Assembly: GCA_022496205.1 (NCBI GenBank)
Contig: WTXD01000001.1
Span: 2,046,001 to 2,110,000, forward strand
Length of the DNA stretch: 64,000 nucleotides
Source: Gloeopeniophorella convolvens
Taxonomy: Eukaryota; Basidiomycota; Agaricomycetes; Russulales
Reading direction: 5' to 3'
Below the pieces are notes generated by a model that did no database searches, was not told the origin of the DNA, and worked only from the letters and a program-made list of their open reading frames with translations. Position 1 is the first letter of the stretch, and each line of letters starts with the position of its first letter. Of this stretch, positions 10,629-22,600 are shown in pieces. The position numbers and the translations under genes are program-made.

Positions 10629-12074
10629 AGGGAAGATATCGAGCTGAATCCGTTTGTACTGCAGTGATCTTTTCCACTTCCCTCCTGTGTCATGCTGCAA
10701 TGCTCCTGTGCTACCACGTGTAACATCTCTAACGAACCGTAATGATATGCTTTTGTCTTCATCCGGTCTGGCCGTATGTCTCTAAGCCCTGGCTTTCGGG
10801 TAGGGGGGTACGCTTCGGTGCGGTCACTATTCGATTGAGCAAGGCGAGAAGGCCTCATTCGTTTCTGCATGTGCACGTGAGGAGGCACTCAAGAAGAGTG
10901 GCATGCTCATTTGTCTACTAATGGCACAGCCGTGCACCATCGTCTGAGCGGGGTTCACTGGGTCGCTGCCGCTTCCATGCTGAGCGCTGAGCGCGCTTGC
11001 TGCTCAGACAGTCGGCCGATGCCGACCCGACTGTCAGACGGACACGCGGGACCGCGGGATACGCGAGGTTGCCGGTTGCCGGTTGCGCCGCGTTGCAACG
11101 TCCGCGTCAACTGTTGCACCGAGCACCCAACGTCGCTGCAGGTGTGACCGGCTCGCAACTTCTTGTAGAGCCCCTTTTTGTCCCTATTCTCCTTCCAGGA
11201 GCACACACATCCTCGCGCGCTCCGCCCGCTCGACATCCGCACCATCTTCCCTGTCTCATGTGATGATGGCGCGTCAGTGCTATCAGACTATAGTAACGAG
11301 TGGCAGGCCCTGATTTTTCGTTGGCTCAAGGGGCTCGAGGTATGTACATCGGTTGTTCCTTGCTTCAAATTTAAGGGATGCTGAAGCGATGGTGTAGTGC
11401 GCCGGTGATCGGGCTCGTTCGTCCCCGCACGAGTACCGCGTAAAGCAATCTTCCCAAGCTACTTTCTGCTTCGGCATAGAAGACTCGTAGGTCTCGTGGT
11501 CCGACGCGGCACGCGTGGAAATGGACAGCATGTATTCGTCTCGAATGTGGTGAGCCCATACTCCACTTGTATCACCCCAACGAATCTGATGGAACACAAA
11601 TTTCGCAGACGTACTCGATGCGATCTCTGTGCTAGCATTAACGCAGATCAACTTCCAGAAGTCGGAATCAGCAGCCTGAATCAAAGTTGGCATACCTTCA
11701 AACCTCCCGCCAGCATTTCGTCCCGGTATGATGCCGATCATCATATGTGCGTACTCTTCGGCTCAAATGTTCCTAGTCACTAGTCGCTTGGCACCGCTGA
11801 AGGACGTGTATCCAGCGATTGAACATTAGGCATCAGTGGGCGTTGCCTCTAGTACCCTCAGCTGCGGGCCGCGCCCAAGCCCGGCCCGCTCATGTGCCAG
11901 CCTCGTCTTCTTCTACTCACTCAAAACAATCTCATTTGGTCCACGCTTGGGACGAATGACCTACACCGGCGGCCGCCTTCCCACCACTTCTTTATAAATA
12001 AACAAGCTGCTTCTTGACGATGAGAATCTCGTTGAGGGGTTTCGCCACCTCACTGCGGCTTCCCTCAAGCAAGG
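10629..12074. other. Region between the two hexose transporters
   Basis: Spacer and promoter of copy B. A 153-codon open frame on the minus strand (11744-11283, starting MMIGIIPGRNAGG) has no recognisable motif, no clear splice structure and competing frames; I leave it uncalled. At 11064-11085 the GGTTGCC unit is doubled. Confidence 0.45.
11993..12000 (+). promoter_or_regulatory. TATA box of hexose transporter B
   Basis: TATAAATA lies about 75-80 bp before the ATG at 12075. Its flanks align with the region before transporter A, where the same place reads CATAAAG, so core-promoter strength may differ between the copies. Confidence 0.55.
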
Positions 12075-14398
12075 ATGTCCGATATTCCTATCAACAGAAA
12101 AGCGATATTGCTCGCCATTTTTATTGCATTCGGTTCGTGACTCTTATCTCACTGGGCCAATCTGACCCCGTCGTTATGTAGGAGGTGAGATTCCTCGGAG
12201 GTGCTTCCAAATGGGCCGTCTCTGTAAGCCGCACGCATCATCCTTATTTTCTATACTAATGATGTCGGTTTCTAGGACCTGTGAGGGCAGGGTTTCTCTT
12301 TGGCTACGACATCGGCGTCATATCGGTATGCCGGCGTTGGCCTACTTCTCATCATTTGCTCATATGCGACAGGGATGTCTCATCATGCCTGACTTCGTCC
12401 GGCGATTCGGCGAGATAGGCTCAGACGGTCAACCTTTTCTTTCGAGTTCTCGTCAATCCATCATTACGTCGCTCCTGTCTGCCGGGTACGTATTGCTATG
12501 TTAGAATCTGATGTAGAGAACTCGCGTTAACCATGTGTATAGGACTTTTGTGTAAGCTTTTATGGCGCTTTCAATCCTTCGGTCCCCCTAATGTACAACG
12601 ATTGCCAGAGGTGCTCTAGCACAGGCCTTCACAGCAGACAGATTTGGTCGCAAAGGCTCCATCTTCATCTGGTCCACAATATTCACGATTGGGACCCTCA
12701 TCCAAACGGCGACGGATACGTCTATAGTACAAATCACCGTTGGCCGGTTCATTGCGGGCCTTGGTGTCGGTGCCATGTCAGGTATAACCTCGAGCTTTTC
12801 CAAAATCCCAATGACCGATCATTATAGCCATCGTCCCTCTGTACAATGGCGAGACCGCACCGAAGGCAATCCGCGGGGTGATCTTGGTCATGTATCAGCT
12901 GCAAATCATCATGGGGTACGCTGCTTTGACGCTACGGTCATGAGAAACTCTCACGCCTCGCAGTATCTTCTTGAGTTACATAATCGATCTCGGCACGCAT
13001 TCTATCAAAAACTCTGCTTCCTGGCGCATCCCTGTTGGCCTTCAGATGCTTTGGGGCCTCATCCTTATGAGCGGGATTCTCTTCCTTCCCGAGTCACCGT
13101 TCGTACCTCTAGTTATGCGCACGCCTAAGGTGCTGATGGTACCGCACCCAGACGACATCTGCTCTACACCGGTCGCGAGGAGCAGGCCCGCGGTGATATC
13201 GCAGAGTTAAATGGAGTTCGTATCGACGACTCACTCGTCGAAAACGTTGTGGAGGAGCTCAAGTTTGGTATCGCGGCCGAAAATGAAGGCGGAAAAGCAG
13301 GTTGGCTCGAGTGCTTCTCGACAAGGAACATGCTTTGGAAGAGGACTATCAATGGAATGATGCTCCAGTTCATTCAACAGTTGAATGGGCAAAACTTTTA
13401 CTGCGAGTCGTTTCTTCTCACAGCTCCATCCCCCACTGACGAGTAGCGTAAAAAGACTACTATGGAGATACATTCTTCCAGAGCGCTGGCACAGAGTTTG
13501 TGGTTTATGCCATCTGCATTGACTAGTGCCTAACTGCTCTCTCTGTAGACTCTCGCCATATGTGATCCAAACTATTCTTGGTGCCGTTTCGGTAGTCGGT
13601 ACCATCCCTGCCCTCTATCTGATCGAGACGTGGGGCCGGCGTCGCGTGGGTCCAGTTACCTCGTGACCTTTCAACCCTTTCACTGATTTCGAGAAGTCAC
13701 TGTTGACGGGGGCAGTCCTCGAAGCGATCTGTGCTATCATCGCCGGGCTCGTCGGCCACTTCACCCTTGCGCCGAATAACACCCCTCAATCGCAACTCAC
13801 TTCGCGGAATAAGTCGGGCGGCGACACTCTAATCGCGTTCGCAGTGCTCCACCTCTTCTCCTATTCCATGTTCTGGGGGCCTACGCCGTGGGTATACCTC
13901 GGCGAGAGCTTTCCGCTGCGCGTTCGGCCCCGTGCAATTGCTTTGGGATCTGCAACCAGTGCGTATTGCCCCTCATGCCTGCGCTACCAATCGTGATCGT
14001 TCTCAACGCCACCGCATAGACTGGCTCTGGAACTTCTTGTTGTCATTCTTCGCGCCACGGATCGCTGCCCGCATAGGGCCGCTCATTTTGCTCATTTTCT
14101 TCGGCATGCTTTTGTTCGGCGTAGTGTACGTGTACCTGTTCATACCCGAGACTAAAGGCCTCAGTCTGGAGGAGGTGCGTTCGTTTCACTGTCTACGACT
14201 GCAGAAATCTTACTCGTTGGACTCGCGGCATAGGTTGACGAGCTCTACCGGACGGGTGTCAAGCCATGGCACTCCTCGGGGTGGAAGCCTCATTTGTATG
14301 ATGCTCAACAGCCACATGCCGGCATGCAAAGGAGAGACAGTATTCGGAAGGAGGACGAAAAAGCTAGGAGTGTGGTGGAAGAACATTCGAAGGAATAA
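12075..14398 (+). CDS. Hexose transporter, MFS sugar porter (tandem copy B)
   Basis: Paralogue of copy A with the same exon plan. It starts MSDIPINRKAILLAIFIAFG and shows FGYDIGVIS, TADRFGRKGS, VGRFIAGLGVGAMSG, VPLYNGETAPKAIRG, LPESPRHLLYTGREEQ, QQLNGQNFYYYGD, YLIETWGRRR, FWGPTPWVYLGE, NFLLSFFAPRI and PETKGLSLEEV. The tail ends VVEEHSKE before TAA at 14396-14398. The intron after LPESP has the same GTTCGT donor in both copies. Copy B has a GTTCGT donor after exon 1 where copy A has GTATGC. It is intact by eye. Spacing of 1.4 kb and identical orientation point to a tandem duplication old enough for clear divergence. The tail after the last helix differs in sequence from that of copy A, which may affect stability or sorting; that is inference. 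Confidence 0.9.
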
Positions 14399-16617
14399 AG
14401 GGAGATGCGCCATGCATCCGAACGAGACACGATGAGATATCACATTGACTGCACAATTGGATGTTTGTTCTTTGTGGGATCGTATCCTCGTGGATTGATG
14501 CACGTTCACTCTTGCGTTCACTGCCAACTTCTGCTTCGCTGCGAGCCTTGCCGGTCGTGTGTCAGCAAGGCTAGGGACCATTCAGCGGGCCGGGGCGCGA
14601 CGGGTGCACACTGGCTTACAGTTCATGCAACTGAGCTGGCAATTGAACATCACGCGCGCACACGCCGACTCAGACCTGCGCATGCTTCTGCCCACTCCAG
14701 CTCAAGGGCCTACGCGCAGCTACAGCCGTGGTGTCGGACTCTGATCCACTACTTCAAGTTGGACTACCCGACAGCATTGGGACGGCAGGCACTCGTCCGA
14801 TGCGGAGGTTGATGCGAGTTGGAGGTCCGAAACGAAGGCGCGCAGCGGCGCGAAGCGAAGTCGAGTGAGGGGGAGCGAGTGAAGGGAGCAGAAGGAGGAA
14901 GGGCAACGCGAAGTGTAGAAACGCTGATATTCGTAGCCGGTACATACTACAATTTATACTGCAAGCTGATAGGAGTATTGTACAGTATTTACATGGGGGC
15001 AATCACAGGCAGTTTCGGGAGCTGGAGCTCGAACGGCTGGACACAACAGAAACGTACATAAAGTGACGACGCGCCCGTCATTTCTTCGTCAACAGTTGCG
15101 TAGTTTTGCTGCGCATCGTCATACAGTGGAGGCGGACGCTGGGATTGATTTTTGCATGCGAGAGCTAGGAAGAATAAGGTCAAACGAGGCGGAACTGGGA
15201 GTAGCGGAGGCAGGGGGAGAGGATCCGGGAAAGCGGCCCGGCCCGGAAGACCGAACGGAGCGCGACTTGTAACTCCAATAGAGGTCCCTTCGCTCCGACA
15301 CATCTATGCATCAATGCGCGCATACTCTTTTTGAGTGTATCTAGCTAATCCTTGGCGCATCCGCCTCTCCCGGCATGTTCGCATGTGTACTGTTGGTGGA
15401 TCATGACCATTGTGGTGGCTACACGGCTTGGTTGATTCTGCGTTCGTCCGGCCCAGGACCTCTTTAGTGTTGCGGCCATGTGGTACGCATCCAGCCATCC
15501 ACTGCGCATGCATCGACTGATTTCGCCCATTTTTCACCATCAAGCGGACCGATGGACAATCCTTCAAACCCAAACATGCAACACAGTATCATTCGCCCCC
15601 GCGTACCGTCTCCACCCGCGTCGGTCCGAGTCGCGCTGTGCAAAGGAAGGGTGGTGACAGTAGGAGAGTACTGATTGTACTCGGTATCCGCTGCTCCCTG
15701 CAATGACCTGGCCTTGCGCTCTCCATCTCCCTCTGCCCTTTCTCAATCAGCCACAACTTCACGGTCCACTCCTCAACCGCCATCGACCCTCCATCCATTG
15801 TGTCTTAGGAGCCATCTCCAGGCTCATGATTGCTGCCCCCGCTTTCCGTTGATCTTGCTCGGTTCCCGAAGCTAATGGACCGAGCATTATCCCTCGATCC
15901 ACAAGATAGGACAGTTGTCTTGCCAGCGGTGCCTCAGTGTTTTATGCTACTCCCTATACTCAGCTTCGGTCGATCTGCGTTGCCTCACAAAATAGTAGGG
16001 GACTCCGCCAGGATCTTGACATTACCCAGATAATGTGTGGCGAAACATAGCCTATGCCACACCCATCATACCCCGGACGTGCCAAATTGCGGGCAAACCT
16101 TACGTTCCGTCATGTCTCTCAGGCAATTTCTTGAACTGTAAGCAGGATCATGTGATCCTAGATTCTGAGGTATTCTTCGAGTGGACTAACGATTGCTGTA
16201 ACAGAACAATACACCAACTTGCACCGCGAACTGTCACTCAATCCTGATACCTCTTCGCAACTTGGGTAGTCCCCATTCCTGAACCCCGTCTCCATGTGCA
16301 CGCGACGAACCACGCTCATTTATTGTATCGCTTGACCTACCTCCTGAAGGAGTCACTAATTTTCGTCTAGTTGGGGAGCGATCGGCGCGACACTATCTCG
16401 CTTTGCTCAGGTTAGCTTAACTGTAGAACATCTCGTCAATGCTATGGTGCGATTGCCCTGTTGAACCGATTAACGCCGTTGAGCGCCTATCTTATCAGCG
16501 CCCGAGAAGACGAGGTGCTGGGTTGCACTGCTTCTTCCGGTATCCCGTGCGCGCTTATTGTGGCGTTCACATTGACCATACCGAGGAACCCTTTGTACAC
16601 ACTTGCCTTTCCCCACC
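14399..16617. other. 2.2-kb region without a supported gene
   Basis: Longest gene-free stretch in the window. 14820-14910 is purine-rich (GAAG/GGAG runs). The other open frames are short, overlap on both strands and have no conserved-looking pattern. The last few hundred bases should contain the promoter of the giant gene that follows. Confidence 0.5.
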
Positions 16618-19600
16618 ATGTCCTCCAGTATATCTTTCGATTCAATGGTTTTGACATCTATCGCCCAGCATGTTTTCATGCCACCCAAACTACCTCAAGA
16701 GGCTCCAGGGGACGAAGCTGAACGCCAGATGAATATGACATTGTGCCACATTCTCATACAATCTGCCCAAGTGTTCCTCTGCAGTCTCCCCACGCCTCAG
16801 CAGCCGATATGGGTCCAGGTCATCAAGATGCTGGAATTTGTCGAGCTGGTGACGTATTTTCCTCTTGAGAAGTACGTCCTCGAGAGCATCTTATCCAACA
16901 TGCTCGCCGAAGGTGCGCATTTCAAATAGCTGGCACACTGCTCAGGTCTTGGTCTGACAGTTTCACCAGATGTGTTTGTAATGCACGTCCGTGCTCAGAA
17001 CGCAGGATTGGTCATACGCCGGCTCCGGGATACCGTCCGATTTGAGATGTTCGAATTGTCTCCGCGGAACGAGGACGTCATGTCTACCGAGGGCAAACTC
17101 CTGTGCTCGTACCCAGGACCCGCCATTCAAGTCTCCACAGACACTTTCTTGAACCATTCATTCCTCTCGGAGCTCGCCTCTTTCCTCGTCCAAATGGATG
17201 TCGACGACTTAGCCTCCGAAGCGACTTTAAAGGCAGGATCCACTGTGACAGAAGTGCGGGAGAGTGCTCACCCTCGATACATCACGGAGCTTCTGTGCGG
17301 GATCCTGCGGGGTTTTGGGGAGCCCGCGAAGGTCAAGCGAATCACAAAGCGGATCAATGATGAAGTCCTCTGGAAGGACGCGTACAAGCCTTGGCGACGA
17401 TCCCCATTGTGGCTTGTTCTGCGCGTCGCCCTCCAGACAACACTGGGCGCGGACGGGGTCTACAAGTCATTCATGCTGTTCTTCCACGCAGAGGTACTCC
17501 GGCTATGCACCAAGCAGGGGCTTCCGAGCGACCTTCTTCATGCCATGAGGTGCAAGGTTGCTCGTCGGCTATGCAAGATAGAGCCTAGCGTTCCGAGCTT
17601 CGTTTTTCAGGCGGTTAGAGAGATTTCTGTCCAGGTCAATGATGTTATTCAAGCGCGGTGGAAGAAACATCAAGACAGGATGTCTGTTCCTCTCGACTGG
17701 CACCCCGGGACGCTCGATTTCGACGCGGACACCACTATCTCCTTGACCAATGCGTACGACTACATCGACCGCGCCCTTCGCCCCTCATCTCAGAGCCACT
17801 CACGGACGCAGTTCAAACCCTCCCTTGGAAAACGGTTTGACAACCACTCCGACTTCCGTCAATTCACCGATGGTCGGCTGACTGGAATCATCGAAGAGCA
17901 CAAGCATATAGCTCTTATGGATTTTGAACTGTCCGTAGAAGTTCATCTGGACTCCTGGATTGACAAAGCCATTCATGACGACGACGCTCCCGAGATTGTT
18001 GCGTCTTGCATCGACCAGTACCTTAGCGGCGCAAAGGACCTCTACGGATCTAATCCAGAAGACAGTTCGGTCATGATTCTGACTATCCTTGATCTTTGGA
18101 TGGCTCTCGACGTCCTTGCCACCTCCAGGTGCCCCCTTCTTAGATCCTATTCGCCTGTAATCCCTCGAGGCTTCCTCCAGCCTTTGCTCCTCCACCGCGA
18201 TGGGTCCCTTCGAAGAGCTACGCTTATCGAAAGATACCTACTCAAGCGACACACAGAGGCCACGAATACGACGTCTATATTCACTGACAGCTCAGAGACT
18301 TGCTTCGCAGTGAAGTACTACCTGGCTTCGCCAAGTCTACAACGACTCCACCAGGAGATCAAATTAGACGCGCAGCGCAAGCGTGCCGAGAAAGTGGTCG
18401 AGTTGAAATCTCTCAACGAGAAATTCAAGTCTCTGAATGCACAAGCTGCGGTAGAGGAACACCGATACAGCGAAGACCGCTGGGGAGAACAACAGCACCT
18501 CACCGAGTCATGTATGAAGTGCATGCTATCCGGCCAGGCGGAGCGTTTGAAGATCGGCGTCCACGAATGGCCACTTCCTTCTGTAGTCACAGAAGCTCAG
18601 TCGGCAGTATTTGAGCTGAGACCTCCACGTGTGTTCTCAACATGGCGGTCAATGACTTTCATGATTCTCAATGATGTCGGAATCTGCCGTGACGCGCTTA
18701 ACGGTGACCCACAAGACCAACCCAAGATACTCCTCGACGCCTTTTCCGGTCTCCAGCCCTGGGCAACCTACCATCCATATCACCGAATAACTCTCGGTTC
18801 CACCACGAAACCATTCATCCGAAGCCACTACAAGCGTGTCCGGATACCCACAGAGCAGTCGTCTGTCTGCGTCAACAATGGGTTATCGTTCAGATTATTT
18901 GACCGCTCGGGCAGGTCTTGGGCGGCCAAATCATTCATCAGCTCTAGCGTAGCAGGCCTTTGCAGTCCTCCCGAGCCCACTTTCAGCCCCTACGCACCAA
19001 TTCACTTCTCTGTGCTGTCAATCGACTACACGTCCAATGAAGCTATCGCCGAGCAAGCCAATTGTCCAGAGGAGCTCGGTCTCCACGAATACATTGCATT
19101 CACGGCGCTGCGTAGTGGCCCATTGTTACAGTGGCTCAACATTGCGAGAGAAATCGCATCCCCTTCTCTTTCGTTTCGGAAGGAGGAGGTGCACACCCTA
19201 ATCACGCAAGCGGCGTGGCAACTGGGACCTTACTCAGCGGCTGACATATTCGAATGGCACAGAGAGCTACACGAACCTATCTTCTGCAGAGATCTACTGC
19301 GTGAGCTGGACGCATTTCTCGAGAAGATACAAATGAACTGGCTAGAGGAAGTTTCTGTACGGACTGTTGGTGCGTTCCCCGACTGGTACTAGGTCGTTTC
19401 CACGAACCCTAATAACATGTAACTTTGCGGCCAGTCCTGGTCGCTTGTCGTCTTCTTGCTTCCAAGACAGTTCCAGAAATCTGCAAACAAGCTCACGCAT
19501 TGCTACGCAAGGCCCGATCGTTGACATACAAATGGCTCCGCGAAATCAGTACCAGATTGGATGCAACACAGGACGAGCTCTTGCTCGCCGATTTCCGTCG

Positions 19601-22600
19601 TCGCCTATGTACTGTCGGAGCGACTTGCTTGTCAACGTTCGATGTAGGCCATGACAACATATCGGGGGTTCTGTCCAGCGATAGCGACTTGTCTATCGCG
19701 ATTCACTGTGCTGTGGTCGTTTATGAAAACAAACCAGCGAAGCTCACCGAAAGCGACTCGACCTACCTTTCTCGACTGCTTGGCCGCCATAGGAGGTTAC
19801 TCCATTCCCTCGAGCCGGGACTCCGACGAGGCACCCTCTTGACCTCGTCTGGCTATGACCTCGCGTTAGCCTCCCTGTACCCCGCCCATTGGCAAAATTC
19901 TACTGGAACTTGGACCACGCTCTCTGAACCTAACAACCGTTGGGTTCGTCGGCTAACGCAAGGCGGGCAAGAAGTCCATCTGAATATATTGACGGGAGAA
20001 CTTCTCGTTGACGGTATGCCTGTGGGGAGGCTACCACAGGATATCATGGACGACCCTACTTACAACAGCATTTTCGGATCTGTGCGTACTATAAGCTGTT
20101 CCCGTACGCTAGGGCCGTATTAACGCAACATCCCTATCATCGCTCCACAGAAAGCCCTCAGTGTTGCTCCTGCCGATCGAAATGGGATGGACCTGATGAC
20201 TCGATCAAATGTACACGGATATCAGGTGAGCGACCTCATCCTATCGCTCCGGGCGACGATTGAAAGCGATTGAAGGTGCTATTCTCGCGGCGCAACGGGG
20301 CTGTAGTTCTGCAACTTCGGGCCTCTTGCTGTTATCAAATTGTCCCACGTTCGATCTTGTCCGGAGATTTTCCAGTGCATCTGGTCGAGGGCCATGTCCA
20401 CTGGCTTGACTTAGAAACGGGGGAGATCGAGTTTCGCCCAGTTGACTCTCTATGGACGACGGATGCTACAAACTGGAGGCTTGCTGTTCGTGGACGGCCC
20501 GGAGATCCTTCGCGATCGCGTGTCATGTTTCGACAGCTCTCTGGGAGCGACGAGTCAAAAACCCTTGTCAAACTTATCGACATTCGTTCCAAGACTTTTC
20601 AGATGGTGTCCAACGTTTTCAATACACTGGAGGTTCCGGAGCGAGTTATCGTTGCTCGTATTGCGGGCGTCCTCGAAGTCACTCTGGTCCGCCTCAGGCT
20701 CTCCTTTTTCAGCAATCCCGACCGGGAGCTAGAATGTCAGAATATGCCTGGGTATGTTGTAGATGAATGCCAGTCAAGCGGAACAATGTTCGGCTTGCAA
20801 CATCGGCTCATCCTGCGCCCAAGTCTGAGCGCCAAAACGGAGTCTACCCAATACAAACGGCTCATCATACCGTGGGGCGATGTCTCGTTCTCATCAGACG
20901 GCGACTTTGCTATCGTTTCTATCAAGACGGGAGCTGGGCCGCGTGTTCGCTGGCACGAATACACGATCGACGCGGACCTCGGATGCCTAAGAGGAAACGC
21001 GAGCCTGGAGGGCAGACTGTACAGATGTTATCTCCACGCCGTCACAAGTCACTGTCTCCCAGACCCTCTCCTCCGCCGTACAGGTACCGAGGAAGCCCTT
21101 GACTTGCTGCAGAGCGCCTACTGTAAATCTTTTCGGAGGCTTGGCAACTCAGAAGCCCAGCTCCTCGGATCGATTGCCGGCCTTACCCCACGCAGGACAT
21201 GGTACCCCGCCCATCTCCAGTCAATGTCCAGCATCAAGTGGAAGGACCTTCCCAGCCTCGCGCAACACGAGGATTTTCATATATTCACCAGTCGCATATT
21301 CGACCATGCGCTTGCGGTCCAAACCCTGTACAATGAGGCAGCCACTTTCGACACGCCGAAGCACCGGGATTCCTTCCTGTCGAGACGGGCCCATGGCCGC
21401 CGCGAGACCTGTTACCCCTCGAAGGAGCCACACGCAACCGAGAACTTACCACTCCAATCTGTCGAAGCTCGTTATACGTCGAGGGAAACATCGTTCGAAG
21501 GAACCGCTGGTCACACCGCCTACGTCACAGCTCAGTCCGTACTGACGGCTCAGCCAAATTTCGACGGCAAGCGATCCAAATTGCGGTCCATATTGGAGTC
21601 GTGGGGTTCCGTCGGACCAGCCACTCCCGGGATTTCTTTGAAGTACAGTCGGTATTGGCTCGACTTCGACGCCTCACGGGACTGGCTCGGAATATATGAG
21701 CTCTGCTTGAAGTCAGCTTCGGAGCGTAACCCCGAAGATGTGAGGACCGAACTTGCTTTCACTCTCTCTGCAGCAACATACAGCCAAACCTGCCACGCAA
21801 AAATCATTCCCATCATAGCCATCCTCGCCACCGACAAGCGTCTTGATCACCTAGCGCTCCGAAGGCTCGAAAACCACTATTCTATTTCTGACGGCACTTC
21901 TCCGCAATCCTCGCACCTTAGCTCCATGATCTCCGGTTGTGCTTTAAGTATCTCCCTTACCCCTGCTCAACACCTACCGGTTGCTGGAAAAAAGTCGAAG
22001 AGGGCGAAGCAACGACAAAACGAGTATACGAGGGTAGTCAAGGAGAAGTCGGCCCAGGCGGCACAGTCGATGGTATCAATGTGGCCAAGGAACGAGGCCT
22101 TGCAAATCGACGAGCGCTGGTTCGATAAGCCGAGAGTAAGAACGTGCATTGATGAATACTTCGCATCAATATCTAGAAACGTCGCGCTTGAACAGCATAT
22201 CCAACAACTTCAGGCTGTCCTGAGTCTCTACGAGAGTACCAGTTCTCCTTCTGTTCCCTATTCATATTCTCCCCGATTCGTTACTGTCTCCAGTAACCCC
22301 AGAAGGCATTCCATCTCGAGGCTTTTGGCGGAACGCTCTGACGTATCAAGGACCCTGAGATACGAAAATTCCCGTTGGCCCCACCCCTATACCAGCGACG
22401 ATAACGACCTGGCATGTTCGGCGTCGTCTTCGATACAAGAGAATGATAGGGCGTTGTGTCGTGATGACGCTCAAGGCCTCGATGGGCTTATTGAGGAACT
22501 CCTACGTTCTCGAGATCCGCTGGTACGGCTGTATGGAGGCGACCTGAAAACAAGCTACGCGGAGCTCGCAAGACATGACCTCAATCAAGGGCATGTGTCG

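Noticed and set aside
11283..11744. 153-codon minus-strand frame between the transporters
   Set aside because: It has an ATG but no recognisable domain, and competing frames look equally good. Not enough to call a gene.
15304..15800. Cluster of overlapping minus-strand frames in the 2.2-kb gap
   Set aside because: Mutually exclusive, compositionally odd and without splice links or motifs.
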